Positions 1 through 9,403 of a stretch of 64,000 bases of DNA are shown in pieces; the first letter of the stretch is position 1; each line of letters starts with the position of its first letter. The stretch is taken from the NCBI RefSeq assembly GCF_039545095.1, contig NZ_BAABRS010000002.1, forward strand, positions 682,001 through 746,000, written 5' to 3'. The notes beneath the pieces are model-generated. The model was not told the origin of the DNA. It saw nothing but the letters and a program-made list of their open reading frames with translations, and searched no databases. The position numbers and the translations under genes were made by a program. This DNA comes from Fodinibius salicampi. GTDB taxonomy: Bacteria > Bacteroidota > Rhodothermia > Balneolales > Balneolaceae.

Positions 1-170
1 TCTAAAAACTGTTCTTACCCAATTCGTATCAATAACTACTTTATTTCGTATTTCATTTGAATACTGCTAAATGATGCCTTAATTAAAAGCTAAATAAATA
101 TATCATATATAATTACCTTAATACTTATTTTTTTGTATCTCTACTTTTTGATGATTAGACTAAGGACTAA

Positions 171-1265
171 ATGAGTAAACTAGATAAACTTAAAATACAG
201 GGATTCAAATCAATAAGAGAGGCTGAAATTTCTCTTACCGATATTAATGTTTTAATTGGCCCAAATGCTATTGGAAAGTCTAACTTTATTAGTCTATTTA
301 ATTTATTCAATAGTCTTATTAAGGAAGAACTCCAAAACTATGTAGCTAAGTCAGGCGGTGCAGATTCTTTGCTTCATTATGGAAGTAAAGAAACTTCCAA
401 GATGGAATTTGAATTATTCTTTGGCCAAAATTCTTACAGAATAGTACTTGAACCTACTCACGATGATAAACTTTTGATTTCAAAAGAATATTGTCGATTT
501 CATAAGAAAGGGTATGACACCCCATATACAGAAAAAATTGGTTCCTCAAATTTTGAATCAAATCTTAATAAAAAAGTACGCAAGAATCTAAGACGTAGAG
601 TGCCTTATTATGTACAAGATGCTTTAAAAAATTGGAAGGTTTATCATTTTCATGATACTAGTGATGACGCTGGGGTTAAGAAAACTTGCAAAATAGATGA
701 TAATATTTCTCTAAAAAAAGATGCCTCTAATTTAGCCGCATTTTTATACAGATTAAAAGAAACAGCGCCTGAGAATTATTCTTTAATTGAAAGAACTGTA
801 AAACGTATTATTCCTTTTTTTGGTAGGTTTGAGCTCCATCCATCACGTTTAAATGAAGATACCATAAAACTGGAATGGAGAGAGCAAGGGAATGATAAAT
901 ATTTCAATGCCAATGATTTATCTGATGGTACTATTAGATTTATAAGTTTGGCAACGTTATTGCTTCAACCTTCTTTACCTTCAACAATAATTATTGACGA
1001 GCCAGAACTTGGACTGCATCCTAAAGCTATCTCTATTTTAGGATCACTGTTTCGCAAAGCTAGTCATAGAACTCAACTCATCATTTCCACCCAATCAGTC
1101 AATTTGGTAAATGAGTTTGATCCCTCTGATATTATGGTTTTAGATCGACAAGATGCTCAAACAAAATTTGAACATCTTGATCTTGAATCTCTAAATAATT
1201 GGCTTGAAGATTATAGCATTGGTGAAATTTGGGAAAAGAACCTAATAGGAGGAAGACCTCAATGA
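171..1265 (+). CDS. AAA/ABC-type ATPase (OLD/PARIS-like ATPase subunit)
   Basis: This 364-residue protein is a compact SMC/ABC-class ATPase of the type found in OLD-like and PARIS-like defence systems. The Walker A is GPNAIGKS (30-37), an ABC-like signature LSDGT lies near 250-254, the Walker B is IIIDEPELGLHP with D276/E277, and STQS downstream resembles the switch histidine region. There is no membrane segment. Its stop overlaps the start of the next gene in an ATGA, so the two are translationally coupled. By family analogy it senses or is loaded by an invader and controls the partner nuclease; that role is inferred. It lies in an AT-rich block ending at tRNA-Leu. Family assignment is good; specific function is unknown. 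Confidence 0.85.
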   Translation: MSKLDKLKIQGFKSIREAEISLTDINVLIGPNAIGKSNFISLFNLFNSLIKEELQNYVAKSGGADSLLHYGSKETSKMEFELFFGQNSYRIVLEPTHDDKLLISKEYCRFHKKGYDTPYTEKIGSSNFESNLNKKVRKNLRRRVPYYVQDALKNWKVYHFHDTSDDAGVKKTCKIDDNISLKKDASNLAAFLYRLKETAPENYSLIERTVKRIIPFFGRFELHPSRLNEDTIKLEWREQGNDKYFNANDLSDGTIRFISLATLLLQPSLPSTIIIDEPELGLHPKAISILGSLFRKASHRTQLIISTQSVNLVNEFDPSDIMVLDRQDAQTKFEHLDLESLNNWLEDYSIGEIWEKNLIGGRPQ

Positions 1266-1942
1266 TTAGGGTTCACATCTTAGTAGAGGGAGATACTGAA
1301 GAAAGTTTTGTTAACCGTATTTTGGCTCCTCACTTTGCCAGAACTAATATTGTTACAACAGTCAATAGAGTTACTACTAAAACAGATTATCGAAGTGGTA
1401 GGGTTTATAGAGGTGGACTCTCAACTTTTGGAAAAGTTGAAAATGAATTAACAAAATTACTAAATGAGGATGATAGTAGATATGTAACAACAATGTTTGA
1501 CCTTTATGCGATACCTAATGACTTTCCTCACTATTCTATTGCCATGAATGAACAAAATGGATCAGCAAAAGCTATTACAATTGAACGGGGATTAATATCA
1601 CACTTCGATAATCGAAGATTTATTCCATATATACAAACGCATGAATTCGAATCCCTTCTTTTTAGCGATGTTAATAGAATTGACGACTGTCTAAATATTT
1701 TACATGAGGTATCTAATAGCAATCTACAACAAGTCAGAGATGAATTTAATACACCAGAAGATATAAACGATAATCCTGACACTGCTCCATCAAAAAGGAT
1801 TAAAAATATGTATGAAGGCTACGATAAAGTAACAGATGGGGTAATGATTGCTGAAGATATAGGTATTGAAGGCATGAGAAACGAATGTCAACATTTTAAT
1901 GATTGGGTTACAGAGATAGAAAATTTAAAACCAATTAGCTGA
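1262..1942 (+). CDS. TOPRIM-like DUF4276-type partner protein
   Basis: A 226-residue protein. The start is set at 1262 because that ATG forms an ATGA overlap with the upstream stop and has a strong GGAGG just before it (about 1248-1252); the in-frame ATG at 1229 lies inside the ATPase gene. The N-terminus carries hydrophobic strand plus VEGDTE (8-13), the acidic motif typical of TOPRIM-like folds, with further acidic residues (FDLYA, HEFESLLF) matching what I recall of the DUF4276 family. Such proteins commonly sit next to SMC-like ATPases in defence islands and are thought to be nuclease effectors. Nuclease activity here is inference. AriB of PARIS is a functional analogue, but I cannot claim homology at family level. 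Confidence 0.8.
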   Translation: MIRVHILVEGDTEESFVNRILAPHFARTNIVTTVNRVTTKTDYRSGRVYRGGLSTFGKVENELTKLLNEDDSRYVTTMFDLYAIPNDFPHYSIAMNEQNGSAKAITIERGLISHFDNRRFIPYIQTHEFESLLFSDVNRIDDCLNILHEVSNSNLQQVRDEFNTPEDINDNPDTAPSKRIKNMYEGYDKVTDGVMIAEDIGIEGMRNECQHFNDWVTEIENLKPIS

Positions 1943-2058
1943 TTAAACTTGTGTAAAATATGGTGATCTTTCGTACTTCAATCAGATTTTCTTATAGTAG
2001 GCTCAAAAACTCCTTATTCTCTACTTTTGACTGGGTAAATTATGTTGAGGGGCACTGT

Positions 2059-2089
2059 AATCAAATTAAATACTTGATAAAATTTGATT
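2059..2089. repeat. Inverted repeat upstream of the large NTPase gene
   Basis: AATCAAATT (2059-2067) and AATTTGATT (2081-2089) are perfect 9-nt inverted arms with a 13-nt spacer, about 70 bp before the GTG start of the membrane NTPase. It could be a repressor operator or a weak hairpin in the mRNA leader. No U-run follows it. In such AT-rich DNA chance is a real alternative. Confidence 0.35.
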
Positions 2090-2155
2090 AGATTCCGATC
2101 TATAAAACCAACTTTTTAGACTTGTATAAATTGTTTGTAAATAAAATTATATCAA

Positions 2156-5100
2156 GTGGGTAAAGTTCACACATACAATTTTACTTTCGAATGGCACTTA
2201 AAGGTTATATGGGGATTATTTCGGGGAAATAACAATTTAAATCGTAAACAGAAACGATTAATTAAATTAATTAAAGGAAGATTAAGTTTTTTTCTACCCT
2301 TTTTAGCTACCCTTTTTATCCCATTAATTAGCTGGGGTCTAAATAAAAATACAATTTGGGGTTTATTAGGTATAGTTAGTTGCCTTTTCTTTTGTGCAGT
2401 ATCCTATATTATCTTTTTTAAGAACAAGATCAGTAAGAAAGGGGAAAGTAATCTAAAGTTTTTCGATGAGGTAAACTTTAAATCACCTGGAGATGAAATA
2501 GCTATAAAAGATACTGTTAAAGGAATTTTGAATTCCGAAAAAGCTCAACCACAATTCGTACATGTTGCCCCAATACCAGATGAGTTTAAAAAGGGTAAAA
2601 TTAATTTAGCAACTAATGGTTATTGTCAAATTATTGGAAAGCCAGGTGAGGGGAAAAGCTTGCTTGCATATCATTTAGCCTATCGATTCAGACCAATGAC
2701 TTTTCCTCCTAATTTAATAAATAGAGCCAATAGAGTTGTATTTCAGCTTACAACCAAATTTTTTCAAGAAAGTCTTGATGAAGATAGAGAGGAAAGGTTA
2801 ATAGAGGAAGTATTATTTGAACTGGATAAACTTCCAGGGAATATTAAGATTATCATAGTTGATGATGCTCATACAATTGAATCTAAAAGCTTAAAAAGTG
2901 AATTAATAAAAGAAGCAGAAAGTAATAATATTTATTTGATTTGGATCGAAACGGTTTTATATCAAGAATACATGAAACCCAGCCAATCTTTTATAAATAT
3001 CCGATTTAAAAAATTTGTAGATAAATTAGTCGAAGGGTTTTATAACACAAATGACCCTCAAGTAAATAGGTTGCTTGAGGGTAATATCGGAGGTATTGAT
3101 GAAGCCAAAAGAAGCGTTGGTTCAGAAAGACGTTTCCCAACTACAAATGTTAATGATGTATGGCATTTTAATTTTATCGCCACAAAAGGTGATGAAAGGT
3201 TAAAAAGAGAGATAACTAAACTGAATGATGCCCATCAGATAGTTTTATTTCATATAGCTGCAGTAAATATCATTAGAGGTGATGTAGAAGTTCACATTGA
3301 CGAGCTAACTGCTAAATTTTCGAGTAATCAATGGATTAAAACCTACCTCCCTACTATAAATGATATAGTGAATGCCATACATTATTTACAGAGCAATAAG
3401 GAAGAAGGGATAGAAATAAGATCATCTTTTATAAAGGAATATAATGAAGGAGTAAAGACACTGCACTTTAGATTTTCCGTTAAAATTATTAAAGAGATTT
3501 TTGATAATAACACTGAGGTATTTTACAGAAAGTTAATATCCTCCTTTAGTATATGGTTAGAAGATGGAGAGTATGAGTTAAATCAGTTTATATCAGTATT
3601 CCATGAATGCTTAAATGATGAAATGTTAAAGTCTTTGCTAAAAGAGAATATTTCTTGGTATCAAGATTTTATTAAAAATCCACATATAGAAAAGATCAAT
3701 AGATGGGAATATTGCTTAAGGGATTATACGAGAATATTTGGAAATCTTGATTTTTTACAGGCTAATAATTTGGAGCAAATTGTAAATGTAATAAGCGATA
3801 CCGATCCTAGTCAATTTCAAGTTCTTGGAGAAGGATTAAGGAAATTAAATCAGAATATTGAAGACTTCTACAAATTTTTCAAAGCAGATAACTGGAGAAG
3901 GTTAGCTAAACAAATAGAATTTGTTTCAATAGAATACTTCGACAAACTCGGTGATTTACTAAGGTTAATTGGGCGAAGTAATCAAATTAATCTTTTAAAA
4001 AACGTAGATTGGTCGATAGTTGAAAAAGAAATAAACAAAACCGAGATACAAAATTTTGATAAATTATTTCAACTAATGCGGAACCTTCCAAATGAGTACC
4101 AAAAAAGAGTTATTTCTTCTTTAAACTTAAATCGTTTGGTTGATGAAATTAAAAAAGCTAAACCTAGACAATTAGGAAAAGTAGCTTATCTGTTTAGTTT
4201 TTTAGATCTGCCTAGCCAAAGTGACATTATTCAGGATATAGATTGGAGTTTGATTGGCAAAAAAATGAGTTCCATCAAGCTCCAAAATGTTGATCAACTA
4301 TCAATGATATTAAAGTATCTAGGACCCAAAGAACAAGAATTAATACTTGAAGAGATCAACTGGGCTAGTTTGGCAGAGGACATTCAAAAGATGGATATCC
4401 GTAATGTGAGTAAACTTTCTGCAATTATTGGAAAATTAAATCCAAAGAGTAAAAGTAAATTATTTAGTCATATAAGGTGGAAAAAATTTACTGCTGATAT
4501 AGAACACATAGAGATTAACCGGCTTCATAGAGTAACGCACTTTTTGAATTTGCTGGATGAAGAATCTAAAGACAAGATCTTCAAAAATATTGACCTGTCT
4601 AGATTAATTGACCAATTCAACAGCTCTAAAATATATAATTTAGAAAAATTTTCATCCTTTTTAGCTTCTCTAAATGATGAATATAGGAATGAGTTCATTA
4701 ACAGTCTGGACTGGGATTATGTAGTTTCCATATTAAATAATGTTAATGCGAAATACTTAAGCTCCCTAGCTACATTCATTCGTGTTCTAGGTAAAGATAG
4801 ACGTCAATATATCTTTAAAAATTTGGAATGGGATAATATTATTAATGAGCTTAATGATATTAATATCCGGTATTTTAATGGTTTTTATAACTTTGTAAGA
4901 TTACTAGATGAAGAACATAAGAATTTTATTTTTTCGAAATTAGATAAGAAAAAAATAGCAAATAAGATTAACAATTGCTCCATTAAACAATTTAATCTGA
5001 TCAGCCTATATTTTGTTCTACTTAATAAGGAACAAAAGTATAGCCTTTTTGAAACTCTAGATTGGGATCATATAGCGGCTGAGTTTCAAAAAGTTGATGA

Positions 5101-5830
5101 AAGAACTCTCAATCAGGCAGCTAAATTACTTTCTGATTTAGAAGAATATAATGTTGAATTATTGGCCAGACTAGATCTTAAAAATATTGCAAAAAATCTA
5201 AAGCCATCCTATATGGCTACAAATGGATTAGTTTATTTAATTAGATTATTCCCCAAAGAATATTCAGAATCTTTTGCTAAAGAAATTAATTGGTATGATT
5301 GGCTGAAATTTGTGAAGAGTTCGCCTCATAGAGAGTTAAACCAGGTAGGAGTTATGTTACTTTATTCTCAAGAAGATAGAAGACAGATTAATGATTGGAT
5401 TCAAAATCGGAAACAAGAGTTGATTCGTAATTGTAAAAAAGTTTACCATAGTGATGGTATTGAAATAAGTAGGTTTTTAAAGGGGGTGTCTTGTTTAAAT
5501 GAAGATTTATCTAGAGAGTTTGCACGGATCATTATAAAAGATTCATTGTCTTGTGATTCTTCCTTCAAATTTAGTAGGAATTTATATAGCCTTATAAAGT
5601 CTTTTCATGATTTAGATCATGAAATATTGGAACTTTATTTAACACAAAAATTTGAAGATGGTATACCAATTGGTGAAAAGCTAATTGATAATATGAAAAA
5701 AGATGAGTGGGGAAGAGAGACGGAGAATGAAGAACTTATTAAAAACATTCTCAAATTGATTAATAGCACTAATCCAGATCTTATTAAAAGCCAATTAACC
5801 GAGAAAGAAATTCATGAATTCAATTTATAG
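2156..5830 (+). CDS. Membrane-anchored STAND-like P-loop NTPase with twelve 39-aa repeats
   Basis: A 1,224-residue protein of unrecognised family. It starts with GTG; the next in-frame ATG falls far downstream, inside the NTPase domain. Two membrane helices are visible (about 44-62 and 68-88), followed by a P-loop domain with Walker A GKPGEGKS (161-168) and Walker B IIIVDDAH (D236/D237). From about residue 579 to 1044 there are twelve tandem alpha-helical units of 38-39 residues, most beginning (D/N/E)W and containing a central L..L..L.. run (nucleotides 3890-5287). This resembles STAND-type sensors: NTPase switch, repeat ligand reader and here a membrane anchor as possible effector. A defence role is inferred from architecture and from the neighbouring ATPase/TOPRIM pair; it is not shown. 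It is very AT-rich compared with the core genome. Confidence 0.8.
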   Translation: MGKVHTYNFTFEWHLKVIWGLFRGNNNLNRKQKRLIKLIKGRLSFFLPFLATLFIPLISWGLNKNTIWGLLGIVSCLFFCAVSYIIFFKNKISKKGESNLKFFDEVNFKSPGDEIAIKDTVKGILNSEKAQPQFVHVAPIPDEFKKGKINLATNGYCQIIGKPGEGKSLLAYHLAYRFRPMTFPPNLINRANRVVFQLTTKFFQESLDEDREERLIEEVLFELDKLPGNIKIIIVDDAHTIESKSLKSELIKEAESNNIYLIWIETVLYQEYMKPSQSFINIRFKKFVDKLVEGFYNTNDPQVNRLLEGNIGGIDEAKRSVGSERRFPTTNVNDVWHFNFIATKGDERLKREITKLNDAHQIVLFHIAAVNIIRGDVEVHIDELTAKFSSNQWIKTYLPTINDIVNAIHYLQSNKEEGIEIRSSFIKEYNEGVKTLHFRFSVKIIKEIFDNNTEVFYRKLISSFSIWLEDGEYELNQFISVFHECLNDEMLKSLLKENISWYQDFIKNPHIEKINRWEYCLRDYTRIFGNLDFLQANNLEQIVNVISDTDPSQFQVLGEGLRKLNQNIEDFYKFFKADNWRRLAKQIEFVSIEYFDKLGDLLRLIGRSNQINLLKNVDWSIVEKEINKTEIQNFDKLFQLMRNLPNEYQKRVISSLNLNRLVDEIKKAKPRQLGKVAYLFSFLDLPSQSDIIQDIDWSLIGKKMSSIKLQNVDQLSMILKYLGPKEQELILEEINWASLAEDIQKMDIRNVSKLSAIIGKLNPKSKSKLFSHIRWKKFTADIEHIEINRLHRVTHFLNLLDEESKDKIFKNIDLSRLIDQFNSSKIYNLEKFSSFLASLNDEYRNEFINSLDWDYVVSILNNVNAKYLSSLATFIRVLGKDRRQYIFKNLEWDNIINELNDINIRYFNGFYNFVRLLDEEHKNFIFSKLDKKKIANKINNCSIKQFNLISLYFVLLNKEQKYSLFETLDWDHIAAEFQKVDERTLNQAAKLLSDLEEYNVELLARLDLKNIAKNLKPSYMATNGLVYLIRLFPKEYSESFAKEINWYDWLKFVKSSPHRELNQVGVMLLYSQEDRRQINDWIQNRKQELIRNCKKVYHSDGIEISRFLKGVSCLNEDLSREFARIIIKDSLSCDSSFKFSRNLYSLIKSFHDLDHEILELYLTQKFEDGIPIGEKLIDNMKKDEWGRETENEELIKNILKLINSTNPDLIKSQLTEKEIHEFNL

Positions 5831-5890
5831 AATGAGGTAGTTATAGTTTATAATTAATTGTTGTACTAATGTTGTACCATATATTAATAA

Positions 5891-5931
5891 AAAACCCCTA
5901 AGATGATGTTACAAAACAACTTAGGGGTTTT
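5891..5931. terminator. Bidirectional rho-independent terminator between island and tRNA-Leu
   Basis: AAAACCCCTAAG (5891-5902) pairs perfectly with CTTAGGGGTTTT (5920-5931) around a 17-nt loop. A and T runs flank both sides, so it can end transcription of the rightward NTPase gene and of the leftward tRNA-Leu, whose 3' end is 7 bp away. Confidence 0.8.
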
Positions 5932-5937
5932 ATTAAG

Positions 5938-6025
5938 TACCCGAGGCCGGACTCGAACCGGCACTGGTATTTAGATACCAATTGGATTTTAAGTCCAACG
6001 CGTCTACCAATTCCGCCACTCGGGC
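5938..6025 (-). tRNA. tRNA-Leu (anticodon TAA)
   Basis: An 88-nt class II tRNA. Read on the minus strand it has acceptor arms GCCCGAG/CTCGGGT, D arm with GGTAGACGC, anticodon stem-loop with TAA (5991-5989), an extended variable arm and a T arm with GGTTCGAGTCC. The first acceptor pair is a G-U wobble and CCA is not encoded. Its 3' end faces the AT-rich block, the orientation used by tRNA-targeting integrases. Confidence 0.95.
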
Positions 6026-6333
6026 ATCAGTCAATATGTTAAGGACACAATAAATATAACGAAATGTTACTTCCGTTGTAAGCAACCTGCTCAAAATCAG
6101 ACGCTAAATATAATAGTTTCATATCAACATCTACAACATTCTTTTTAGAGAAATAAGGTTCTCTTTTAGAGCCTGAGTCTGTCGGGCTGCCGGAATCGGA
6201 CAAAATATTTTGTCAAACTTTCCTTATTTTCACTGAACTACTTTTATATATAGGAGACGCTGAAGCATCAGCGATAGGTAAATAAAAAATATCAGCCAAA
6301 CGGTAATGCTAACTGAAGGATCTAAAGAATACC
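6026..6333. other. Intergenic region before kbl
   Basis: About 310 bp between tRNA-Leu and kbl. It must hold both promoters, but I cannot place convincing boxes. A small hairpin CGCTGA/TCAGCG (6258-6273) sits in the probable kbl leader. I checked for a glycine riboswitch pattern and did not see one. Confidence 0.5.
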
Positions 6334-7515
6334 ATGGGTAAGAATCTTAAAGAACGTCTTAAAAGAGAACTTTCCGAGCTAAAAGAAGAAGGCCTGTATA
6401 AAGAGGAGCGCGTTATTACGACACCCCAGGGAGCGGTAATCAATACGGAAGGAGGGGAGGAGGTGATTAATTTCTGCTCCAATAACTATTTGGGCTTGTC
6501 TTCCCATCCCCGGGTGCTAAAAGCCGCCAAAAAGACCGTCGATGAATATGGGTACGGCATGTCCTCGGTGCGATTTATTTGTGGCACCCAGACCATCCAC
6601 AAGAAGCTGGAAGCCAAACTGGCCGATTTTCTGCATACCGACGATGCCATCCTGTATGCCGCCTGTTTCGACGCCAATGGCGGTATTTTCGAGCCGTTAC
6701 TGGGACCTGGAGATGCGATTATATCGGATCGTCTGAACCATGCGTCAATCATCGACGGAGTGCGTCTCTGCAAGGCTGATCGCTACGTATATGCCCATAA
6801 CGATATGGAGTCGCTGGAAGATAAACTGCAGGAAGCCTCGGATGCCGAAGTGAAGATCATTGCCACAGACGGCGTGTTTTCGATGGATGGGACGATTGCC
6901 CAGCTGGATAAAATTTGCGACCTGGCTGACGAATACGATGCGCTGGTCATGTCGGATGAGTGCCATGCTACGGGATTTATAGGTGAAACGGGGCGCGGTG
7001 TGCCGGAATATCGTGACGTATTGGGACGAGTGGATATTATTACCGGTACGCTTGGAAAGGCATTGGGCGGCGCTTCCGGTGGATTTACAGCAGCGCGACA
7101 AGAAATTGTGGATATGCTTCGTCAGAAATCCCGGCCCTATCTTTTTTCCAATACGCTGGCTCCGTCTATAACCGGGGCGTCTATTGAGGTGCTGGATTTG
7201 CTGAATGAAACTACCGAGCTCCGAGACAAACTGGAAAACAATACCACTTATTTCCGGGAGGGCATGAAGGAAGCCGGTTTTGATATCAAGGAGGGTTCGC
7301 ATCCTATTGTGCCTATTATGCTGTATGATGCCAGGAAAGCGCAGAAATATGCCGAGCGCCTGTTGGAGAAGGGCATTTATGTGATCGGCTTCTACTACCC
7401 CGTGGTACCTAAAGGGGAGGCGCGTATTCGGGTACAGCTTTCAGCGGTCCATGAGAAGGAACATCTGGATCAAGCGATTGAAGCCTTTACCGAAGTCAAA
7501 AGAGAACTCGCATAA
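6334..7515 (+). CDS. kbl: Glycine C-acetyltransferase (2-amino-3-ketobutyrate CoA ligase)
   Basis: A 393-residue PLP enzyme of the alpha-oxoamine synthase family. It cleaves 2-amino-3-oxobutyrate with CoA to glycine and acetyl-CoA, the second step of threonine breakdown. The N-terminal substrate region [16 protein letters not shown] is intact, as are [11 protein letters not shown] around the PLP-ring aspartate and GTLGKALGG with the Schiff-base lysine K242. Length equals that of E. coli KBL. The threonine dehydrogenase follows 9 bp downstream, so the two form one unit producing glycine and acetyl-CoA from threonine. Confidence 0.95.
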   Translation: MGKNLKERLKRELSELKEEGLYKEERVITTPQGAVINTEGGEEVINFCSNNYLGLSSHPRVLKAAKKTVDEYGYGMSSVRFICGTQTIHKKLEAKLADFLHTDDAILYAACFDANGGIFEPLLGPGDAIISDRLNHASIIDGVRLCKADRYVYAHNDMESLEDKLQEASDAEVKIIATDGVFSMDGTIAQLDKICDLADEYDALVMSDECHATGFIGETGRGVPEYRDVLGRVDIITGTLGKALGGASGGFTAARQEIVDMLRQKSRPYLFSNTLAPSITGASIEVLDLLNETTELRDKLENNTTYFREGMKEAGFDIKEGSHPIVPIMLYDARKAQKYAERLLEKGIYVIGFYYPVVPKGEARIRVQLSAVHEKEHLDQAIEAFTEVKRELA

Positions 7516-7524
7516 CCTTTATTT

Positions 7525-8475
7525 ATGACAAAGATTTTAATTACGGGTGCCTGCGGTCAGCTAGGAAGTGAGCTGACGGGGAAGTTACGATCTGTTTACG
7601 GAAAAGATAATGTGATTGCCACGGATATTCGTCCCCCGGAGGGCGAAGTGGGGGAGGGACCCTTTGAAGAGCTGGATGTGCTTGACCGGGAACGTACCGA
7701 AGAAATCATCGATCAGTATAAAATCGAGCACGTTTACCATTTGGCGGCACTGCTTTCCGCCAAGGCCGAACAGGATATAGAGTTCGGCTGGAAGCTGAAT
7801 ATGGGGGGACTGCTGAATATTCTTAAGGTGGCCAGGGAAAAGTCACTCGGACGAATTTTCTGGCCCAGCTCTATCGCGGTTTTCGGTCCCGATGCGCCCA
7901 AACAGCAGACCCCGCAGAATACGGCACTCAATCCAACTACGGTTTACGGCATCAGCAAAGTAGCCGGGGAGCAGTGGTGCGCCTATTTTTACCGGCGCTT
8001 CGGAGTGGATGTCCGAAGCCTGCGCTATCCGGGACTGATTGGTTACAAATCCATGCCTGGGGGTGGAACGACCGACTATGCGGTGGATATTCATCATAAA
8101 GCACTAAAACGACAGTCTTATGACTGTTTCTTAGCCAGAGATACCGCTCTGCCTATGATGTATATGGCAGATGCGGTTAATGCCACCGTCCAGTTAATGC
8201 AGGCCGATGGAAAAGATATTGAAGTCCGCAGAAGTTATAACCTTTCCGGGGTTAGCTTTACGCCGGCAGAAATAGCCGAAGTCATAAAGCAGCACGTTCC
8301 TGACTTTGAAGTTAATTATGACCCCGACTATCGCCAGGATATTGCGGATTCCTGGCCCGATTCCATTGACGATGCTCCCGCACGCGAACAATGGGGATGG
8401 CAGCATCAGTACGATCTGGAGGCCATAGTGGAAGATATGCTGGATAATTTATCTGAACGAGTGGAAGTATTATGA
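7525..8475 (+). CDS. L-threonine 3-dehydrogenase, SDR (epimerase-like) type
   Basis: A 316-residue extended short-chain dehydrogenase. GACGQLG near 8-14 binds NAD, and the catalytic pair is Y141/K145 in YGISK, with an upstream WPSSIAVFG serine. This is the UDP-galactose-epimerase-like threonine dehydrogenase found in Bacteroidota and trypanosomes, not the zinc-dependent Tdh. It oxidises L-threonine to 2-amino-3-oxobutyrate, which KBL, encoded 9 bp upstream, then cleaves. Substrate assignment rests on family similarity and the kbl pairing, which is strong. Confidence 0.92.
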   Translation: MTKILITGACGQLGSELTGKLRSVYGKDNVIATDIRPPEGEVGEGPFEELDVLDRERTEEIIDQYKIEHVYHLAALLSAKAEQDIEFGWKLNMGGLLNILKVAREKSLGRIFWPSSIAVFGPDAPKQQTPQNTALNPTTVYGISKVAGEQWCAYFYRRFGVDVRSLRYPGLIGYKSMPGGGTTDYAVDIHHKALKRQSYDCFLARDTALPMMYMADAVNATVQLMQADGKDIEVRRSYNLSGVSFTPAEIAEVIKQHVPDFEVNYDPDYRQDIADSWPDSIDDAPAREQWGWQHQYDLEAIVEDMLDNLSERVEVL

Positions 8476-8611
8476 TTTGTTAATGTTAAGAACAAAACGG
8501 AGTTCTCTTTGGTAAGACCAATTAAGTATTTACTTTTTTTTACCTATATTCGATATTGCCCTAAATTAGCATAATGCATCATATTACTTCCTATAAATAA
8601 ATGAATAATCT

Positions 8612-9376
8612 ATGAAGTCTACTGTTGATCGAAGAGATAAAATTATACAAAAAATTCAGAGCGAAGGATCCGTTCGTGTTGATGAGCTGAGTGAAGAGTT
8701 CGACGTTTCCACGGTGACTATTCGCAATGATCTGGATTTTTTTGAAGAAAAGGGATTGATTCATCGTACTTACGGTGGTGCCCTTCTACGTAATAATGTT
8801 TATAACGACCCTTCTCTGGAAGAAAAACAGAAAATAAATGTAGAGGAAAAAAAGAGAATCGGAGAATATGCAGCGGGATTGGTTAGCGATGGAGACTCTA
8901 TTATCCTGGATTCGGGAACCACCACGCGCGAAATTGCCCTCCGTTTGAAGGAGAAAAAAGACCTGACGCTCATGACCAATGCCATTAATATTGCTGTTGA
9001 GCTGGCAGGAGTTTCCGGGATGCGATTAATGCTTACCGGTGGCGTGCTGCGGGATAAATCGTATTCGCTGGTAGGACCGGAAGCGGAGCGGATGATGGAG
9101 AATTACTACTTCGATAAGCTCTTTTTAGGAGTGGATGGAATGAATTTTGACCATGGATTGACAACGCCAAATCCGCAGGAGGCACAACTTAATAGGATGA
9201 TGGTTGAACGGTCGAATACGGTTATTTTGGTATCTGATTCGTCAAAATTCGGACGGCATAGTTTCTCTTATATTTGTGGCCTGGAGCCCATCGAAACCGT
9301 TATCACCGATACGAAAATATCGTCGGAGTTTGAGGAAGGATTTAAAGAGAGAGATATTGAAGTGGTGAAAGTGTAG
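8612..9376 (+). CDS. DeoR/GlpR-family (AgaR-like) transcriptional repressor
   Basis: A 254-residue sugar-phosphate-responsive repressor. The N-terminal winged helix-turn-helix has the DeoR signature (VDELSEEFDVSTVTIRNDL, then GLIHRTYGGA). The C-terminal DeoR sensor domain shows DSGTTT and GVDGM motifs that bind phosphosugar. The gene converges with the amino-sugar operon ending at 9404. Members of this family include AgaR, repressor of N-acetylgalactosamine genes, and AgaR-like sites occur nearby at 13579 and 14592. Its own leader has a weaker look-alike near 8490. The effector is probably a galactosamine- or tagatose-phosphate, by inference. Confidence 0.9.
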   Translation: MKSTVDRRDKIIQKIQSEGSVRVDELSEEFDVSTVTIRNDLDFFEEKGLIHRTYGGALLRNNVYNDPSLEEKQKINVEEKKRIGEYAAGLVSDGDSIILDSGTTTREIALRLKEKKDLTLMTNAINIAVELAGVSGMRLMLTGGVLRDKSYSLVGPEAERMMENYYFDKLFLGVDGMNFDHGLTTPNPQEAQLNRMMVERSNTVILVSDSSKFGRHSFSYICGLEPIETVITDTKISSEFEEGFKERDIEVVKV

Positions 9377-9382
9377 GTACAA

Positions 9383-9400
9383 CCTCCTTTAATTAGGAGG
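9383..9400. terminator. Small hairpin between convergent genes
   Basis: CCTCCT (9383-9388) and AGGAGG (9395-9400) form a 6-bp hairpin in the 27-bp gap between the convergent repressor and amidohydrolase genes. The stem is short and lacks a clear U-run, so termination is plausible but weakly supported. Confidence 0.35.
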
Positions 9401-9403
9401 ATA

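Noticed and set aside
1-170. Direct repeat of the tRNA-Leu 3' end as a left attachment site
   Set aside because: Searched by eye at the left edge and in intergenic gaps; no copy found inside the window.
3890-5287. DNA tandem repeat or CRISPR-like array in the large NTPase gene
   Set aside because: The 117-bp period is visible only in protein; nucleotide units are diverged, so it is a protein repeat.
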